Source: Epinephelus fuscoguttatus
Taxonomy: Eukaryota > Chordata > Actinopteri > Perciformes > Serranidae
DNA: 64,000 nucleotides
Direction of reading: 5' to 3'
NCBI RefSeq assembly: GCF_011397635.1
Contig: NC_064763.1
Span: forward strand, 21,155,437 to 21,219,436
Shown here one piece after another: positions 36,693 through 49,540 of the stretch. Below the pieces are notes generated by a model. It did not search any database. It was not told the origin of the DNA and saw only the letters and a program-made list of their open reading frames with translations. The position numbers and the translations under genes are program-made. Positions within the stretch are counted from its first letter, which is position 1, and each line of letters begins with the position of its first letter.

Positions 36693-38164
36693 TTTTCATA
36701 ATAATATTCCTTGTATAGGTTTAGAAGTAAAATAGGGTAACCAAAACATTTCTGGTTGTCCTATTAATTATGCACCCATGCTGTGCAGGGTGGTCCATAT
36801 GAAGTCTGCACTCGGGAAGATGTGTGATCCTGTGTTGCGGCGTTGCTGAATGTCTCCACAACAAAATGTAAATAAGTTTGCTCTAATCCAAATTTTCATA
36901 TTGTCGATGGATCAAATGAATTTCAGTGATAAACTCAAAGAGAATTATTACCGGACTGCACTTTCCCTCAGGTCTGCAGAGCTTTGGTTCATTCTTGTTC
37001 TCATCAGCGCTCCCAGATGCTGCAGGTATGGAATCCTGTTTCTGTTGATATAATAAAACAAAACTTATTAAATATTAAACAAGAATAAGAATTTGAGAGA
37101 ATAAAACTGACTGAAGTGAAAGACTGTCACCTCCAAAGTAAAACATAACTTGCAAACATATTATTTGTGTAGTCATGTAAACTATTGGTCTTACTTTTTT
37201 GATAACACGAGTTCCCACTGGCATCTATCGTTTTTTTCCAACCCACTTTAGATGAAGCCGCGCCCACTTCCATGTGAAAATCTTGAGGGCTACATTTCCA
37301 TGGAAACCACACTCATGGGTCAAGGGAAATATGACAGCTATAGTAGCTTGAAAACAGCAATATAGGGCACTGAATTTAATGCATGTACTGTTTATGGGGC
37401 TACAAATGAGATAAGAATTAGATAAGATTAGATAAGATAAGAATTAGATTAGCGCACCCAGTGGTCCCTCAACCTCGGTCTTTGCAGTAAGGAAACTACT
37501 GTGAGAAAGGGAAGAGAGTGGGCAGCAGCTACGGAGACAGACCTTCAGTTATCACCCAGCTGATAAAAATTAAGCCAGCTCAAACCCCAGCAGCAGCACT
37601 GGGTCTAACCCATGTAACGGCAGCAACAGAAAGTTTGCTTATTTGTAGGGGAGGCAAGGCAGTTTGGGATCAGACCCTCTGCGCTGCGTTTGCATTGGCT
37701 GAATCAGAGTTGTTAGGTTGCACTTACTCTCTGGACCTGCCCCTTACTCTGGCGATATAGTCTCCTTGCAGCGGGGAGGGAGGGACTGTGGTGCATGCTA
37801 GCTGGCTATCATTTGTCTAATTTGTGATCAGACAAACAGCTTATTCAATGCCCCATATCACTATTTTTTAAGTAACTGTAGCTGTGATAGTTCTCAGGAT
37901 CTGCATGCGTGCAGTTTTCAGTGGAATTCTGGCAAGGCGACCAAGAGAGATGACAGCATAACCACAAAGCTGACAGTCAGGGCAAGAGTCTGATGAGAGA
38001 GAAAGAAGCAGAGGGAAACATAGACAAAAGGAAATGTTATGTACATGTTAAAAAGTCAAAATCCAATACTTGCACCATTGCACAAATAATTTGCAGTTTA
38101 TAAGTTTAACTTCTGAGAGGACATTTCTGCTTCAGTGAGTTTAATTCAATAAAAAGGGAGCTGA
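36693..38164. other. Intergenic, no gene seen
   Basis: No coding exon or known repeat could be supported. A short AGATAAGA/AGATTAGA tandem stretch occurs around 37410-37450. Confidence 0.5.
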
Positions 38165-38605
38165 GCCGGAAGGCAAAGCTTTCAATTTACTGGTCCATCT
38201 ACGTCCCAACCCTCACCTACGGTCCTGGCCTCTGAGTAGTGACCGAAAGAATGAGGTCACAGTTACAAGCGGCCAGAATGAGTTTTCACTGTGGGGTGTC
38301 TGGGCTCAGCCTTAGAGATGGGGTAAGGAGCTCAGAGTAAAGCTGCTGCTCCTTCGCGTTGAAAGGGGTCAGTTGAGGGCCCAGGGGTTCTTGGCGCCTT
38401 TCATTAGAGGTGTTTGGGCACGCCCCACTGGTGGGAGGCCCCGGGGCAGACCCAGAACACGCTGGAGGGATTCTTGTCTGGCCTGGGAACGCCTTGGGGT
38501 CCCCCAGGAAGAGCTGGGAAGCATTGCTGGGGAGAGGAATGTTTGGGGTGCTTTGCTCGGTCTGCTGCCCCTTTGGCTAAGTGGATGAAGATGGATGGAT
38601 GGATG
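38165..38605 (+). mobile_element. Rex3/RTE-like LINE 3' fragment with GATG tail
   Basis: Plus-strand frames give [20 protein letters not shown] and WERLGVPQEELGSIAGERNV. They are preceded by decayed counterparts of LTYG and LRDRVR segments. It ends in ATGGATGGATGGATG, the short-repeat tail expected of the RTE type. It is 5'-truncated and frame-broken. Confidence 0.82.
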
Positions 38606-39334
38606 AGCTCAATTCTCCCTCAGATTCTTATTTTTTGTTTTGATTTAATATAGTGACACTAATTCTATATAGCAAACAGCTGATTTCAATGGAGAAAACG
38701 CAGATAAACTCAATGTACCCAATCTGCTCAGCCCCAAACAGCAGACAACTGGTGAACATAAAAACAGGTGTGAGGAGAGTCAGAGTTGGAGTTACATTCT
38801 TTAGGTGGCCATAAATGATAATGCTGCTTTACATCTGCAGAATGTGTAAATGCTTCATCTACTTTACAAGTCTTAGGTGGACAGATATCTGCACTCCTCT
38901 TTACGCACCTTTCAGCCCGTCAGCCTGCCATATATTTCACTGGCTCTTTCATGCTCTACACGCTCCTCGGTTAGTTGACTTCCTCTCACGATTTAAAAGC
39001 TTTTCAGAACTGGGAGGTATTAGATTAAAGTGTAAAGTGGATTCCTTGGCAGATCGATTAGAGGTGTAACAGTGTCCTGGAGCTTCTCAGATATTGCAGT
39101 CTTAATGCGTTAAAGGCCCTGCACACCCACACAGGTGTTTTCTCAGCTTTTCAAGCTCATTAGGCCTCCGATCAGGTTGATGCATGCTGGGAAATTATGT
39201 AATGTCATTAAAGTCTGCATACAGATGAGAATAGAAGAGGCTGTGGGGAAACAGGACAGTCAGAGAAGCGTCAATCAACCATGGGCAGGTAAATCAGCCA
39301 ACTATCAACCACTATCAGGTGACATAACAAGAAC

Positions 39335-39480
39335 AATGGATGGATGGATAGGTAGGTGATGGATAGATGGGTAGGTAGGTAGGTAGGTAAGAAGGAAGGT
39401 AGGGAGAGAGAGAGAGAGAGAGAGAGAGATGGATGGATGGATGGATGGATGGATAGGGAGAGAGGGAGGTAGATGGATAG
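39335..39480. repeat. Compound microsatellite (GGAT, GGTA, AG)
   Basis: Runs of GGTA, GA and GGAT alternate. Frames read from it are Ser/Leu/Pro or Tyr/Pro artefacts. Confidence 0.9.
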
Positions 39481-41899
39481 ATGGCAGACACTAAGCAAAC
39501 ACTAAAAATCGATGCACACCACTGGGACTCGGGGCACTTGTTGCTGTTTGGCACATGGGAGAAGTTTTCCCACTGGCTGAAATCTATTCGTTTTAACTGA
39601 AACCAAAATTTTTCTTCCCAACCTTAACCAAGAGATCCCTGTCTGACAGAAAGCCCTTTAGTTAAACTTCTCCCAGCTGCTGCTGTTTGTAGATTATGAG
39701 ACTTGTAGATTTAGTTATTAAAGTTAGCCATTCACAACACTGGATGGCATAATTCAGATATTATGGCAGACATCTCCTCCTAACCTCGCGTTAGCCTTTT
39801 GCTCATTATAATATCTGAATCATGAAATTGCAATGACAGAGAGCCAACTCCATAACTTCATAATCCACGGACAGCAGTGTGTCCCTGCTGTGTGTCACTA
39901 TTAAGTGTTTAGTGTTCCTTTGTGTTGTGAGTTTCTTGAATTTTTTTTCTATATGCTGCTAGCGCTCCAGATCGAGCCAAAAAATCAGGCCCAACTCTAC
40001 ATCAACCATCAACCCACCACAGCAGTTTTGGGCCCAAGCTGGATTAAAAAACCCAAATGTCTCCTGTAAAAGAAATATATATATGTATGTAAATTTAAAC
40101 ATTTATCACAAGCTAAAGGCATTTTGCCCCCCCACACACAGAATTTCAAATATAAATATCCACTGCTAAACCAAACTACTGTACTCTCCTTTAATCACAG
40201 GAACCCGCTTATCATTTAGCTGCTTTTAAAAATCTTCCAGAAAAAGACGAGTGCTGCTGACCTATAGGATAAAAAAATGAATTTTTTCTCATGTTTTTTT
40301 TCCTCCTGTACGTTGAAAGTGCATCTTCCGTTATATGAGCAAAGTTGCAGACGTTTGCTAACCAATCAATTTCCAGTCCGAGAAGTCCCTGCATCATCAA
40401 AAATGGCAGAAAGTGAGCTTACAGTAGATGCACGAAGGCTTAATTGAAAATAAAGTGCTCATAATAGCGGTGTAGTCCCCCCCCCCCCCCTCACGTTTCT
40501 GCCTGTCCCCCCCTCCCTCCCCTCGCTACCTCTCTTGTGTTTACTACCACCTTCCTTTACTAGCACATTTATCATCAGGTCAATCAATTTGAGCATTTCA
40601 TTCAAGTGTAGCTACTCCTCAGATGTTCATCCTTCATCAGATCCGTCTCGTTTTTTCCCACTGGCTGGACGTAAAGTAACTTATCTTCATACTGCCAAGA
40701 TAAAGCAAAGCTAAAATTGAAAGGACACCTGGAAGTGAAGCCGCCCACCTTCAAAAAGTAAGGCTTTTTAATTTCGTTGCACTGTGTGACCAGGAGATTA
40801 ATGGATACGGATGATTTTATGTAGTAAAGTATGATCAGAAGGTACTGCAGAGGTGTTATCCATTTCTCTCCATTTAGCTGAAGTTTGTATTTCTGTTTTC
40901 ATATATTTGACCCATTTATGGTAATGAAGAATCAGAAGAGTTTCCCTGACTGTAATTTATGCAGTAGGAGGGAAACCTTTTGTGTGAACGATGCAAAAAC
41001 GACCAAGCTTCTGCTTCCCCTGCAGTATTTCCTCCCCGTGTTCCCCACAGAGCTTTCTGATTAACATCGATTGATCGTTCATACATAATCATTCCTCTCA
41101 TCTTCACACTGCACCGTGTTGTGACTTATGTGGCCACAGCAATCAGACACCTGTTTCATTGCGGTTGGACTGTGTTCGGTTTTTGTAAGAACCCACAGAC
41201 GGCGGCTCTCGCTCAGATTGAACTGAAGGAGCTAAATGTGTTTAACAGTTTATTTGGTGAGTGCATAGAATAAATCCAATTCCGCCACTCAGCAAGTGGA
41301 GACCAAGTACTAAGTATTGGCAGGAAAAGATGGAGAAAGACGTGTCAAGTTCTCATCTCATTACATAGACTTATTTGACAGATGCATCTATATACATTCT
41401 GACACAATGGACTTTATGGGCTATATGATGATATAAGTCAAATCCATAATGTGTTTGCTCATTTGTTTTTCTTTGATTTCACTTTATTAGCAGAAAATCC
41501 CAACAATAATTTAACTAAACAAACAACACCATACAACAAATGCTACATATCACATCAGACATTACGCAAAGTGGATGCCGAGCAACGAATACGTTATTTC
41601 TTATCGCATCTGGTGTGTAACCAAGGTTCACTGAGGCTACTTAGACGCTATACTCGGATTTAAAAGGTTGATAGACTGAGGAACAAATGAATTCCTCAAT
41701 CTGTGGAAAATAAAACCAATAAATGACAATCATGTCTGTGAATGAACCAAAGCAGGAACACTGTAACGACCATATCATAGCATACACTTAAAATAATCTA
41801 CCAACACATACTGGTCTAATTTCAATACCTCTTGCAACTTGATCCATTTATTTGTTGTGAAAAAACTAAAATTTACCAAGCTCAGCACTGATCAGAGGA
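39481..41899. other. Intergenic, no gene seen
   Basis: No supported gene. A poly-C run lies near 40480-40490. The rest is low-copy-looking AT-rich sequence. Confidence 0.5.
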
Positions 41900-42430
41900 G
41901 TTTCAAGGGATAAAAATGTCAAAATCAAAATCAAATTTACCCATATAGCCCATTCAAAGACAACCGCAGTTGACCAAAGTGCTTGAATATACAGCAATAT
42001 AACATACACACAAGTATAAAACAGAGTAACACCAGTAAGAACAATTACATACGTGAAAAGATTATAAAATACTAAAATATTAAAACCACTACAAACGACC
42101 AAAGGCCATTGAAAACATGTACATTTTAAGATTTGTCTTAGAAGTGTCAATGGAGGGGGAGCATTTGATTGAGAAACCACACGATCTGCCTTACCCACCA
42201 GCCTCGATCGTGGGACAGTTAAGACATTGTTCTGAGGATTTAAGAGATCGGGAGTTCTAGTAGGGGCAGAGAAGATCAGAGAAGTTCCTGTGCAGGAGTG
42301 TGATGAGACAGGGGTTTGATTTTTAGGTTTAGTGAGGCAGAAGGGTAACATGCCTGGCGATGCCTCAAAAACATAAAGGAGGCAGCATGTTTGCCTTCTA
42401 TCACTGAGAGAAGACAACACCGCGTTCCCA
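41900..42430 (-). mobile_element. L2/CR1-type LINE 3' fragment
   Basis: The minus strand encodes LTVPRSRLVGKADRVVSQSN followed by a degraded C-terminus. It then enters a 3' tail whose sense strand ends near TGAATGGGCTATATGGG. The motif resembles the end of fish L2/CR1 ORF2 proteins. The clade is uncertain. Confidence 0.5.
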
Positions 42431-43848
42431 TATAGTTCACAGCGGTGAGCTCTAAAACCACCTCCAGTAATAAAATGTAGAAACTGTGGTAACTGTTTCC
42501 AGTGATTTCAGTGTGGATTTGGCTGCGTCCATGTATAAAATATCACCAGTACCAAAGATTGCCATTATAGTTGATTGAACAGTTGTCATTTTACGATTTT
42601 CTCATTTCTTATTCAATAGAATTTCTTTCTAATTCCATTTCTGGGTACAAATTTGAGGCACTTGTACCTTACTTGAGTATTTTCTTTTCATGCTACCTCT
42701 ACCTCACTTCATTGCAAAGGGTAATATTGTAGTTTTTACTCCACTACGTTTATTTCAAAGCTTTAGTTACTTTGCATGTTTACATTATTAATACAAAATG
42801 TAAACCAAGTAATAAATTATATTATTATGGATTCAGAAAGCCATCATAATAATAAGTAGCTTGAATTAGCGCCACCTTGATCAGCTGTAGCGTTAAAATG
42901 ATAAACATATTAACACATTAGTAATTATAATCCAATAAGATATATCAACCTAATCGACATCATCATCAAAACATCATCAAACCATTGTTTATTCAGTGAA
43001 AATTGATGCAGCATGAAGTTCACGTTCAATGGGCTAGAAGGATCCAGGTATATAAGAGTAATCTCAATAAAGTGATGAAAAAAAAATCTGTAAAAACAAA
43101 TAAGTAGCAGCATGTCAATCAAGAATTTAAATAGCCTTGTGGGTTTTGTGCCTTACTACTGTAAGTAGCTCATACATTAACTTTACGTTTCAGCATCGCC
43201 TAGGTTAACATGTGGCTAAGTTTAGGTGCAAAATAACACCTGGTTGGGAGAATGTAATATTTTGGCTGAAAATACCGGGTTAATTTTGTGGCACAATCCT
43301 CGCTGGAGAGGCCGCAATGTCACAGTGAAAAATATCTGATTTTGTGGCACTATACCCAGTGGAAAAACACAGTGAAGGCTCACCTAGGTGTCACACCATC
43401 CGCCTGATTACAAAGTCTGCTCATATACTGTCACTTTAGAAATGTTGATACGATACATATGAAACATACAAATATAATGTATTCGTGGTTTGCAGAAATG
43501 TACAATGCCGACGTCTTCTTCTGGCGACAGGGCTGTATATATTATTCTTAAATAAGCCATTCTGCATGATGAGTACTTTTACTTTTGGTACATAAAGGAT
43601 ATTTCGATGCTGATACTTTTGTGCTTTTAGGTGAGTATGATTTTTAATGCGGGACTTCTACTTGTAACAGTATTTCTACACTGTAGTATCACTACTTTTA
43701 CACTTCATCCATCACTGATAGACACTGTACATATCTTACTAAACTAGTAAACAGCATATCATTGTGCGTTAAATATTGTTTTTTATGTAAGCTGCATGCT
43801 ATACAGCAGAAGAACAAACTGTACATTTCACAGTATATTAGTTATTAA

Positions 43849-44020
43849 ATTCAATTCAATTCAATTTTATTTATAAAGCCCAATATCACAAATCACAATT
43901 TGGCTCAGAGGGCTTTAGAGCATCTGACATCCTTCTGTCCTTGAACCCTCACAGTGGATGAGGAAAAACTCCCCCCAAAAAACCCTTTAACAGGAAAAAA
44001 AACCCAACTGATTCCATGGC
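43849..44020 (-). mobile_element. LINE-type 3' end fragment
   Basis: TTCAATTCAATTTTATTTATAAAGCCC followed by AATATCACAAATCACAATTT is a very common teleost repeat end, here on the minus strand. It carries no frame. A SINE is inserted close to its right end. Confidence 0.6.
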
Positions 44021-44038
44021 TTAAAAGTTCCTGATAAT

Positions 44039-44236
44039 TAGGGCGTCGTGGCTTAGTGGATAGAGCAGGCGCCCCATGTACAAGGCCGCAGCGGCCCGGG
44101 TTCGACTCCAGCCTGTGGCCCTTTGCTGCATGTCACTCCCTCTCTCTCCCCCTTTCACACTTGTCTATCCTATCCATTAAAGGCTAAAAATGCCCCCAAA
44201 AAAATATCTTTAAAAAAAAAAAAAAAAAAGAAGAAG
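44039..44236 (+). mobile_element. tRNA-derived SINE with 12-base target duplication
   Basis: The head reads GGGCGTCGTGGCTTAGTGGA with a B-box GGGTTCGACTCC, so it keeps a pol III internal promoter. The body is short and ends in a long A run. GTTCCTGATAAT flanks it at 44027-44038 and 44237-44248, a target duplication from reverse transcription. The clear duplication suggests a fairly recent insertion. It is not a functional tRNA gene. Confidence 0.93.
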
Positions 44237-44248
44237 GTTCCTGATAAT

Positions 44249-47200
44249 ATACACAAAACTGCATTGATCAATATTTATACATCATATGACTTCCCACCCC
44301 TTTTGGTTCCTGTAAATAGTAAAAAAATACAGATTTAATGTTGCCAACTCATCTTGCTCAGGGAGGGGCGTGTCAAACATTTCATCCAATCAGATGTGAT
44401 GGATTGATCTGCAGATGTGCTGATCAGCTGATCGATACAGCAACATAGTGCCATGGTGTGCAACTAGCTGTCAGGATTTCTTTCCCAATTCCCCAAAGAG
44501 CTGTGGTTGTGTGTTACTGTAATATGGGGAAACTTGTATGTCCTGTCAACAGAAGGAATCTTTTTAATTGAAACAAATGGTCAGAGACTCATTTTAAATG
44601 AACTTGCTCACTGAATCATGCTTGAAATCAGTGATCATTGGGTTTTGATATGTTTTAACTAAGCAGTATATCAGGTACAGCTGATATCCTCTGTTCATAA
44701 ATACTTCAAGTCCAACCGAAGTTTAGTTTCATGTTCATTTTTTTTACTAAATAATACACTCTGGCCCTTGAAAAGACTCAATAGAGAGTTGCAGCTACAC
44801 AGCAGAACAGCCACACACCCTCATCACTCAGTAACGTTCCTCATTAACCACCAACGACCACAGCAGTGAGCTAATGGGACCACTCAGTCTGCTCCCTCCC
44901 AGGAACTTAACTCTCCTGTCATGGCCTGTCGCGATCTCTCCCACTAACACCACCTCCCACTTCATGGGTACTAAATGTACCAACAGCACAGAGCTCACTC
45001 AGACCACTTCCTCTGAAGTTTTCCTCACCACACGTTAATGGAAATCAAGTATCATGTATGTTTGGTGGGACTCAAAAAGAAGTGTATAAGACTATATTTC
45101 TGCTCAGTTACTCTCAGTGGTGGCTGCCAGGTTGGAGCAGAGCTTCCTGGATGTAAATGGCAAAGTGTGCCAGCGTGATAAATCAGGTTAAGCAGGATGA
45201 AGAGTTATTGTTCAGAGAGAGACTTGGAATTGGAGGTAGTACAAGTAACGGTACAAGGTCAGTGCAAAAGGATTGAATGTGGCATCACAGCCCATTGGTC
45301 AGAAGAAAATGTTGGCATTGTACCTTCCTGCGGTACGTATCACATCAATATTTCTAAAGTCTTGTATTCTAAGATATGAGCTGCCTTTGTCATCAGGAGG
45401 TGGAGGGGGTGGTGGAGGGTGTGTCACCTTGAGACGATGTCTGCCAAGCTGCAGACCGCTGTTTGAAACCAACAATCAACAACACCCTTTATGATTGATG
45501 ATTTAGGGAGTCATTGCTGTGTTTCCAGTGGCTGTTTCAGCACCAGACATGGTTGTTTTGTGGAGACATGTCGCTGTTTTTACCAGCTGATGTTTTGGCA
45601 CAGAAAGCAGTTATTTTTACTGAGACGTTGTTTTTCCTGCCGGGATAGTGCCATGAAAAACAATGATGCTTTTCCAGCATGGATTGTGCCCCCAAATGGT
45701 GTATTTTAGGCCAAAACATAATTTTTTTTTTACCATAACCAAATGTTTTTGTGTCTATAGATCCTTTGACTGTTAGTACATAGTATGACATTTTTTGGTG
45801 GTTGGGGTTTAGCTGGAGGCAAAACAATTCTCCACAGACGTTAGCCAGCGCTAGTTAGTGAGTTCCGCTTGTTTTAGACAATGGAGGAAGATGATGCGAG
45901 TGGTGCATTCAGAAATACTCATTCAGAGTGCTGGAGCGCACTCTGACACAAACTGGACCGGTCATAAATCCGGAGCTCTGTCTAAATGTACCGTACGGTT
46001 ACCTAGAACACCACACTCTAGACACTCTCTCTGGGGCAACCTGTGATTAGCTTAACCGTTTGTTAATTCATATACAAATATAAAGGTCTGTTTCTTCAAA
46101 CATCCGAGCTCTCATTTTAGTGTCAAACGTCAGACTGAATTTACGAACGCACCATGTCAGGTCACTCACTCTCCAGGACCGCAAGTGTTACTTGAATAAG
46201 TAAACACTAACCAACGGGACCAGACTGGCCGACCTGTATGCTCTCACTCAGTGGATGGATGATGTCACAGGAAGTTTTGTGATTGGTTACTGTGCCAATC
46301 TCAAAAAGGAGGACGACACTTGAACGGCTTCCTCCGGTTTGTTTTGCTATCAAAGCTAACGTTAGCTAATGCGCTAAAATGTTAGCGTTACAGAGAAATC
46401 CAATATTCCTCTTAATACCTCCCCAATTTCTGATGAGGTGATAACCCTGATTACACATAACGTTATTCATCCCTACAACAAGAAATACTTGTTCTCTAAC
46501 CTGATATGAAGTGCGGCTGCACATGTGAGCATTTTTGATGATGGCCTCCGTCCAGTCCTTTCGTCTTATCACATTTAACCATAGCTGTCTTTGTCTTTAT
46601 TGACGGTGGCGGCTGATATGTGATCAAATTTTTGTTTTGAGCCATAACTCCTGTTCTAGCACCAAATAACACAAGACAACATCTTAAGATGTGGTGGAGA
46701 GTCATGATTAGCCTCCAGCTAACAAACTGACATCATTGTGACATCCACCCAAAAAGGGTCTATAACCACATGTTATCCACAGTGTTTTCAAAACATAAAG
46801 TTTTAACGTATCTGCTACAAACTAATGTACAAATGTAACATATCTATGGTTTGTAGAAAAGTTCATTGCAGATTTTTTCTGGCGACTGGATTGTGCATCA
46901 AGACACTAGTTATTCATTTGCCTTAGCAACCACCCAGTCCCCTGAGACTTAGAGTAATAATTAGTTACTTCTTGCTCCTGATTAGGATGGATATTATTGA
47001 ATGGAGATGTCAAGGATTGTTTGACTGCTTATTGATTGATCACCATCTTCCCCACCCAGCATCTACAGAAAAAGACTTCTCACATCCTTTGTGGTCAGAA
47101 GCAACAACATTGATTCTTTCAGGAGGCAACGTTGGTTTTCTGCAAAGAGCAAACCCAAAACCAGCCATTAAAAATCAAACGAGTTATCTTTTATGATTAA

Positions 47201-47574
47201 TTCATATTCAGGTGATGACATGTATTCACAAGATGTGGTGAGCTGCTCACCATCAAGTTCCTGTTTGTGTTTTCCTGTAAAATGTGAAATGCTTGTTTAG
47301 CTGAGTAATATATTTGATCTCCACAGACAGTAGCAGTTGGCCCTGACTGAGCAACAGTGAAGCATCTTGGATTCTTGCCCACTTGGCTTTGTAATCTTAG
47401 TTTTCTGTCTGTGCGGCCCATTTGTCTCTGTCAAAAAACAAGAAAACATAACCACATTTCCTGTTTTACTATTTGTAAATGTTATACAGCCTCGGCCTCA
47501 CTTCAGTAGTTTCTTTTGACCCTCTAGCAAAAGAAACGTAAGCATTTCTGAAATATGTGGTCAACTGGAGACCA
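44249..47574. other. Intergenic, no gene seen
   Basis: No exon could be supported. There is a short GGT/GGA-rich run near 45400 and some GCTAACGTTAGCTAA palindromic DNA near 46357. Repeats of unknown type are possible. Confidence 0.45.
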
Positions 47575-47788
47575 GGGGTCTCATTTAAAACAATGCGTAG
47601 GATCCATACTAAAAACATACATATGGACAAAAGCCAGCAATGGTGGGCACCAAAAATATTCAATCATTTCTACAGGCTTCCACCTGATCATCTGCGTCGC
47701 CAATTTCACGCCTCCAAAATGTTTGCACGGGTATACGCCTCTTTCAGGCCTCGTTTTGTGCGTCCGCAGTGTTTTTAAATGAGACCCC
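47575..47788. mobile_element. Short MITE with GGGGTCTCATTTAAAA ends
   Basis: The left end GGGGTCTCATTTAAAACAAT is inverted at the right end (GTGTTTTTAAATGAGACCCC). The element is 214 bases and has no coding content. The target duplication was not resolved, so the superfamily is unknown. Confidence 0.8.
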
Positions 47789-48051
47789 GGCCCCCCAGGA
47801 ACACTGCTCAGCCATACCTTCATTTCTCCCAGTGGCCATTCACGGCATTGCATTGACAAAATCCCCTGCGGCCCAAAAGATTCTCCCCATAGACCACCAT
47901 TATCAGAGAGATATCACCTCGAACTGCATAGAAGGTCAATTATGACTCTTTTTATAATGAATATTTGATCCATGGAGGTTTATATCTGTAAAACTTTCCT
48001 TAAGTTGAGAAAAGCAATTTAAAAATTCATGACATCACCTCAATTTGAAGT

Positions 48052-48545
48052 CTATGAAGCCCTTTTCCCACTGCACAAAAAAACCACTAACACTCACCAG
48101 CTTCTGGCTTTTTATTATAATGGGAAAGGATACAGTCGGGACTCACATCCAGGTCTAACGACTCTGCAGTAGTCACAGGTTTTCAACAGCTCGGGCTCTG
48201 ATAGGCATTGTCCAAGCACAACACCCTCGTAAACACACCAATTTTAGACCCCTTACCACCCCACTATATGAACAGTGGTTACATGAGCCTCAAAACCAGC
48301 CACAGCTCAGCCCTGAGCAGAGTGACCGTCCTCTATTGACCAATCAACAGACTGCAGTGTTCACAGCTCCACCTTTTAGTACCAGATCTGTGTGCTAGGT
48401 ACCCCAACAGAGGGGGGACCAAAAATGGGGACGGTACAAAACGGTTCCATTGGTACCATCCACAACATTTTCACAGTGGAAACGGACAACAAAAACCTAC
48501 TGAACTGAACTGTGCCGTACTGCTCGGTGGAAATGAAGCTTATGT
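48052..48545. mobile_element. Possible MITE with GAAGC-C-TTTTCCCACTG ends
   Basis: The left end GAAGCCCTTTTCCCACTGCA is imperfectly inverted at the right (GCTCGGTGGAAATGAAGCTT). The interior includes GGTACC-type motifs. A decayed non-autonomous element is likely. Confidence 0.5.
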
Positions 48546-48956
48546 AGTTGTCATTATTCATCTATGCTGGAGACACATTGCACAAGTGTGAACATCGACG
48601 TATCTCGGCTGTCCACTTGTGTTCAGATCACCATATCACGCGTTAACACCAGGTGTAAACAGGCTCCTATTTTGGTGATCCCATCTCATTTTACATGGCT
48701 AACAAATCACAGTGAAACTCTGCAGCTTTTAAAACTGTCCCACTGTATGATCAGGCTGACTATTACATTAAATAGAAATCTGAGGATGATCATCTTACTG
48801 ATTTGGAGTGATGTAACGAATCTAATAATAACACTATTAAACTTTGAAACCAGGAAAGTCCAGACCTGGCTGGTTCTTAATGATACTTGAGAGGAACATC
48901 TGAGAGTTTACTACAGTGTCCTGGATCGGCCTGAGAAACCTTATCCCCATCCCTGT

Positions 48957-48968
48957 AAACACACACAT

Positions 48969-49007
<39 letters not shown>
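48957..49007. repeat. (CA)n microsatellite
   Basis: A near-perfect CA dinucleotide run. A second one lies at 49506-49540. Confidence 0.95.
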
Positions 49008-49010
<3 letters not shown>

Positions 49011-49505
49011 AAAGAGAGCAGCAGCAATTCTGTCAAGACTGTGTGGAAGATGGGATATTGAGAGCAGGGTGAGCTGGCTTCCCCCTGCAGAGTCGGCAAT
49101 GTAACACCCATCAGACGTTGATGAATCTCAAGCACTGATCCCGTGGACTCATCTATAGGACTGCAACCACTAATGCATGATCAGAAATTCAGTTTAACAC
49201 TAGTTAAGAGAGGAAAACTATGGATTATGTCAAATTCTAGCAGCCTGAAAAAAGAAGCTGCATTATGTGTTTGCAACAAACAAAGCAGGTCCATCTGAAA
49301 TCTTAACCCACAGTATGAAAAACAAACTGATGAAGCTGAAATCTGAAGAAATAAATCCATAACCCATCGTCATCTCCACCTTCATCTGTGCTGCTCGCGC
49401 TCTCTCTCTGTCTCTTTAATTCACTCTCTCACTCTCTATATAAAGTCACTTTGATTGAGTATCTTTTTCTCTCTTGTGTGCTCAGCAACAGCCTCCCTCC
49501 TCATC

Positions 49506-49540
49506 CTCACTCACACACACACACACACACACACACACAT
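49506..49540. repeat. (CA)n microsatellite
   Basis: A second CA dinucleotide run, just left of the possible first exon region of the channel gene. Confidence 0.95.

Noticed and set aside
41866-42420. 184-codon minus-strand frame as a membrane protein gene
   Set aside because: It contains LINE ORF2 C-terminal motifs followed by translated 3' tail. The hydrophobic part is AT-rich repeat sequence.
44041-44120. Possible functional tRNA gene
   Set aside because: The cloverleaf is imperfect. The sequence continues into a SINE body with poly-A tail and target duplications, so it is a SINE head.
46357-46390. GCTAACGTTAGCTAA-type palindromes as regulatory sites
   Set aside because: Such GTTAGC-rich strings occur widely in fish intergenic DNA, and another lies near 12370 here. 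There is no specific support.
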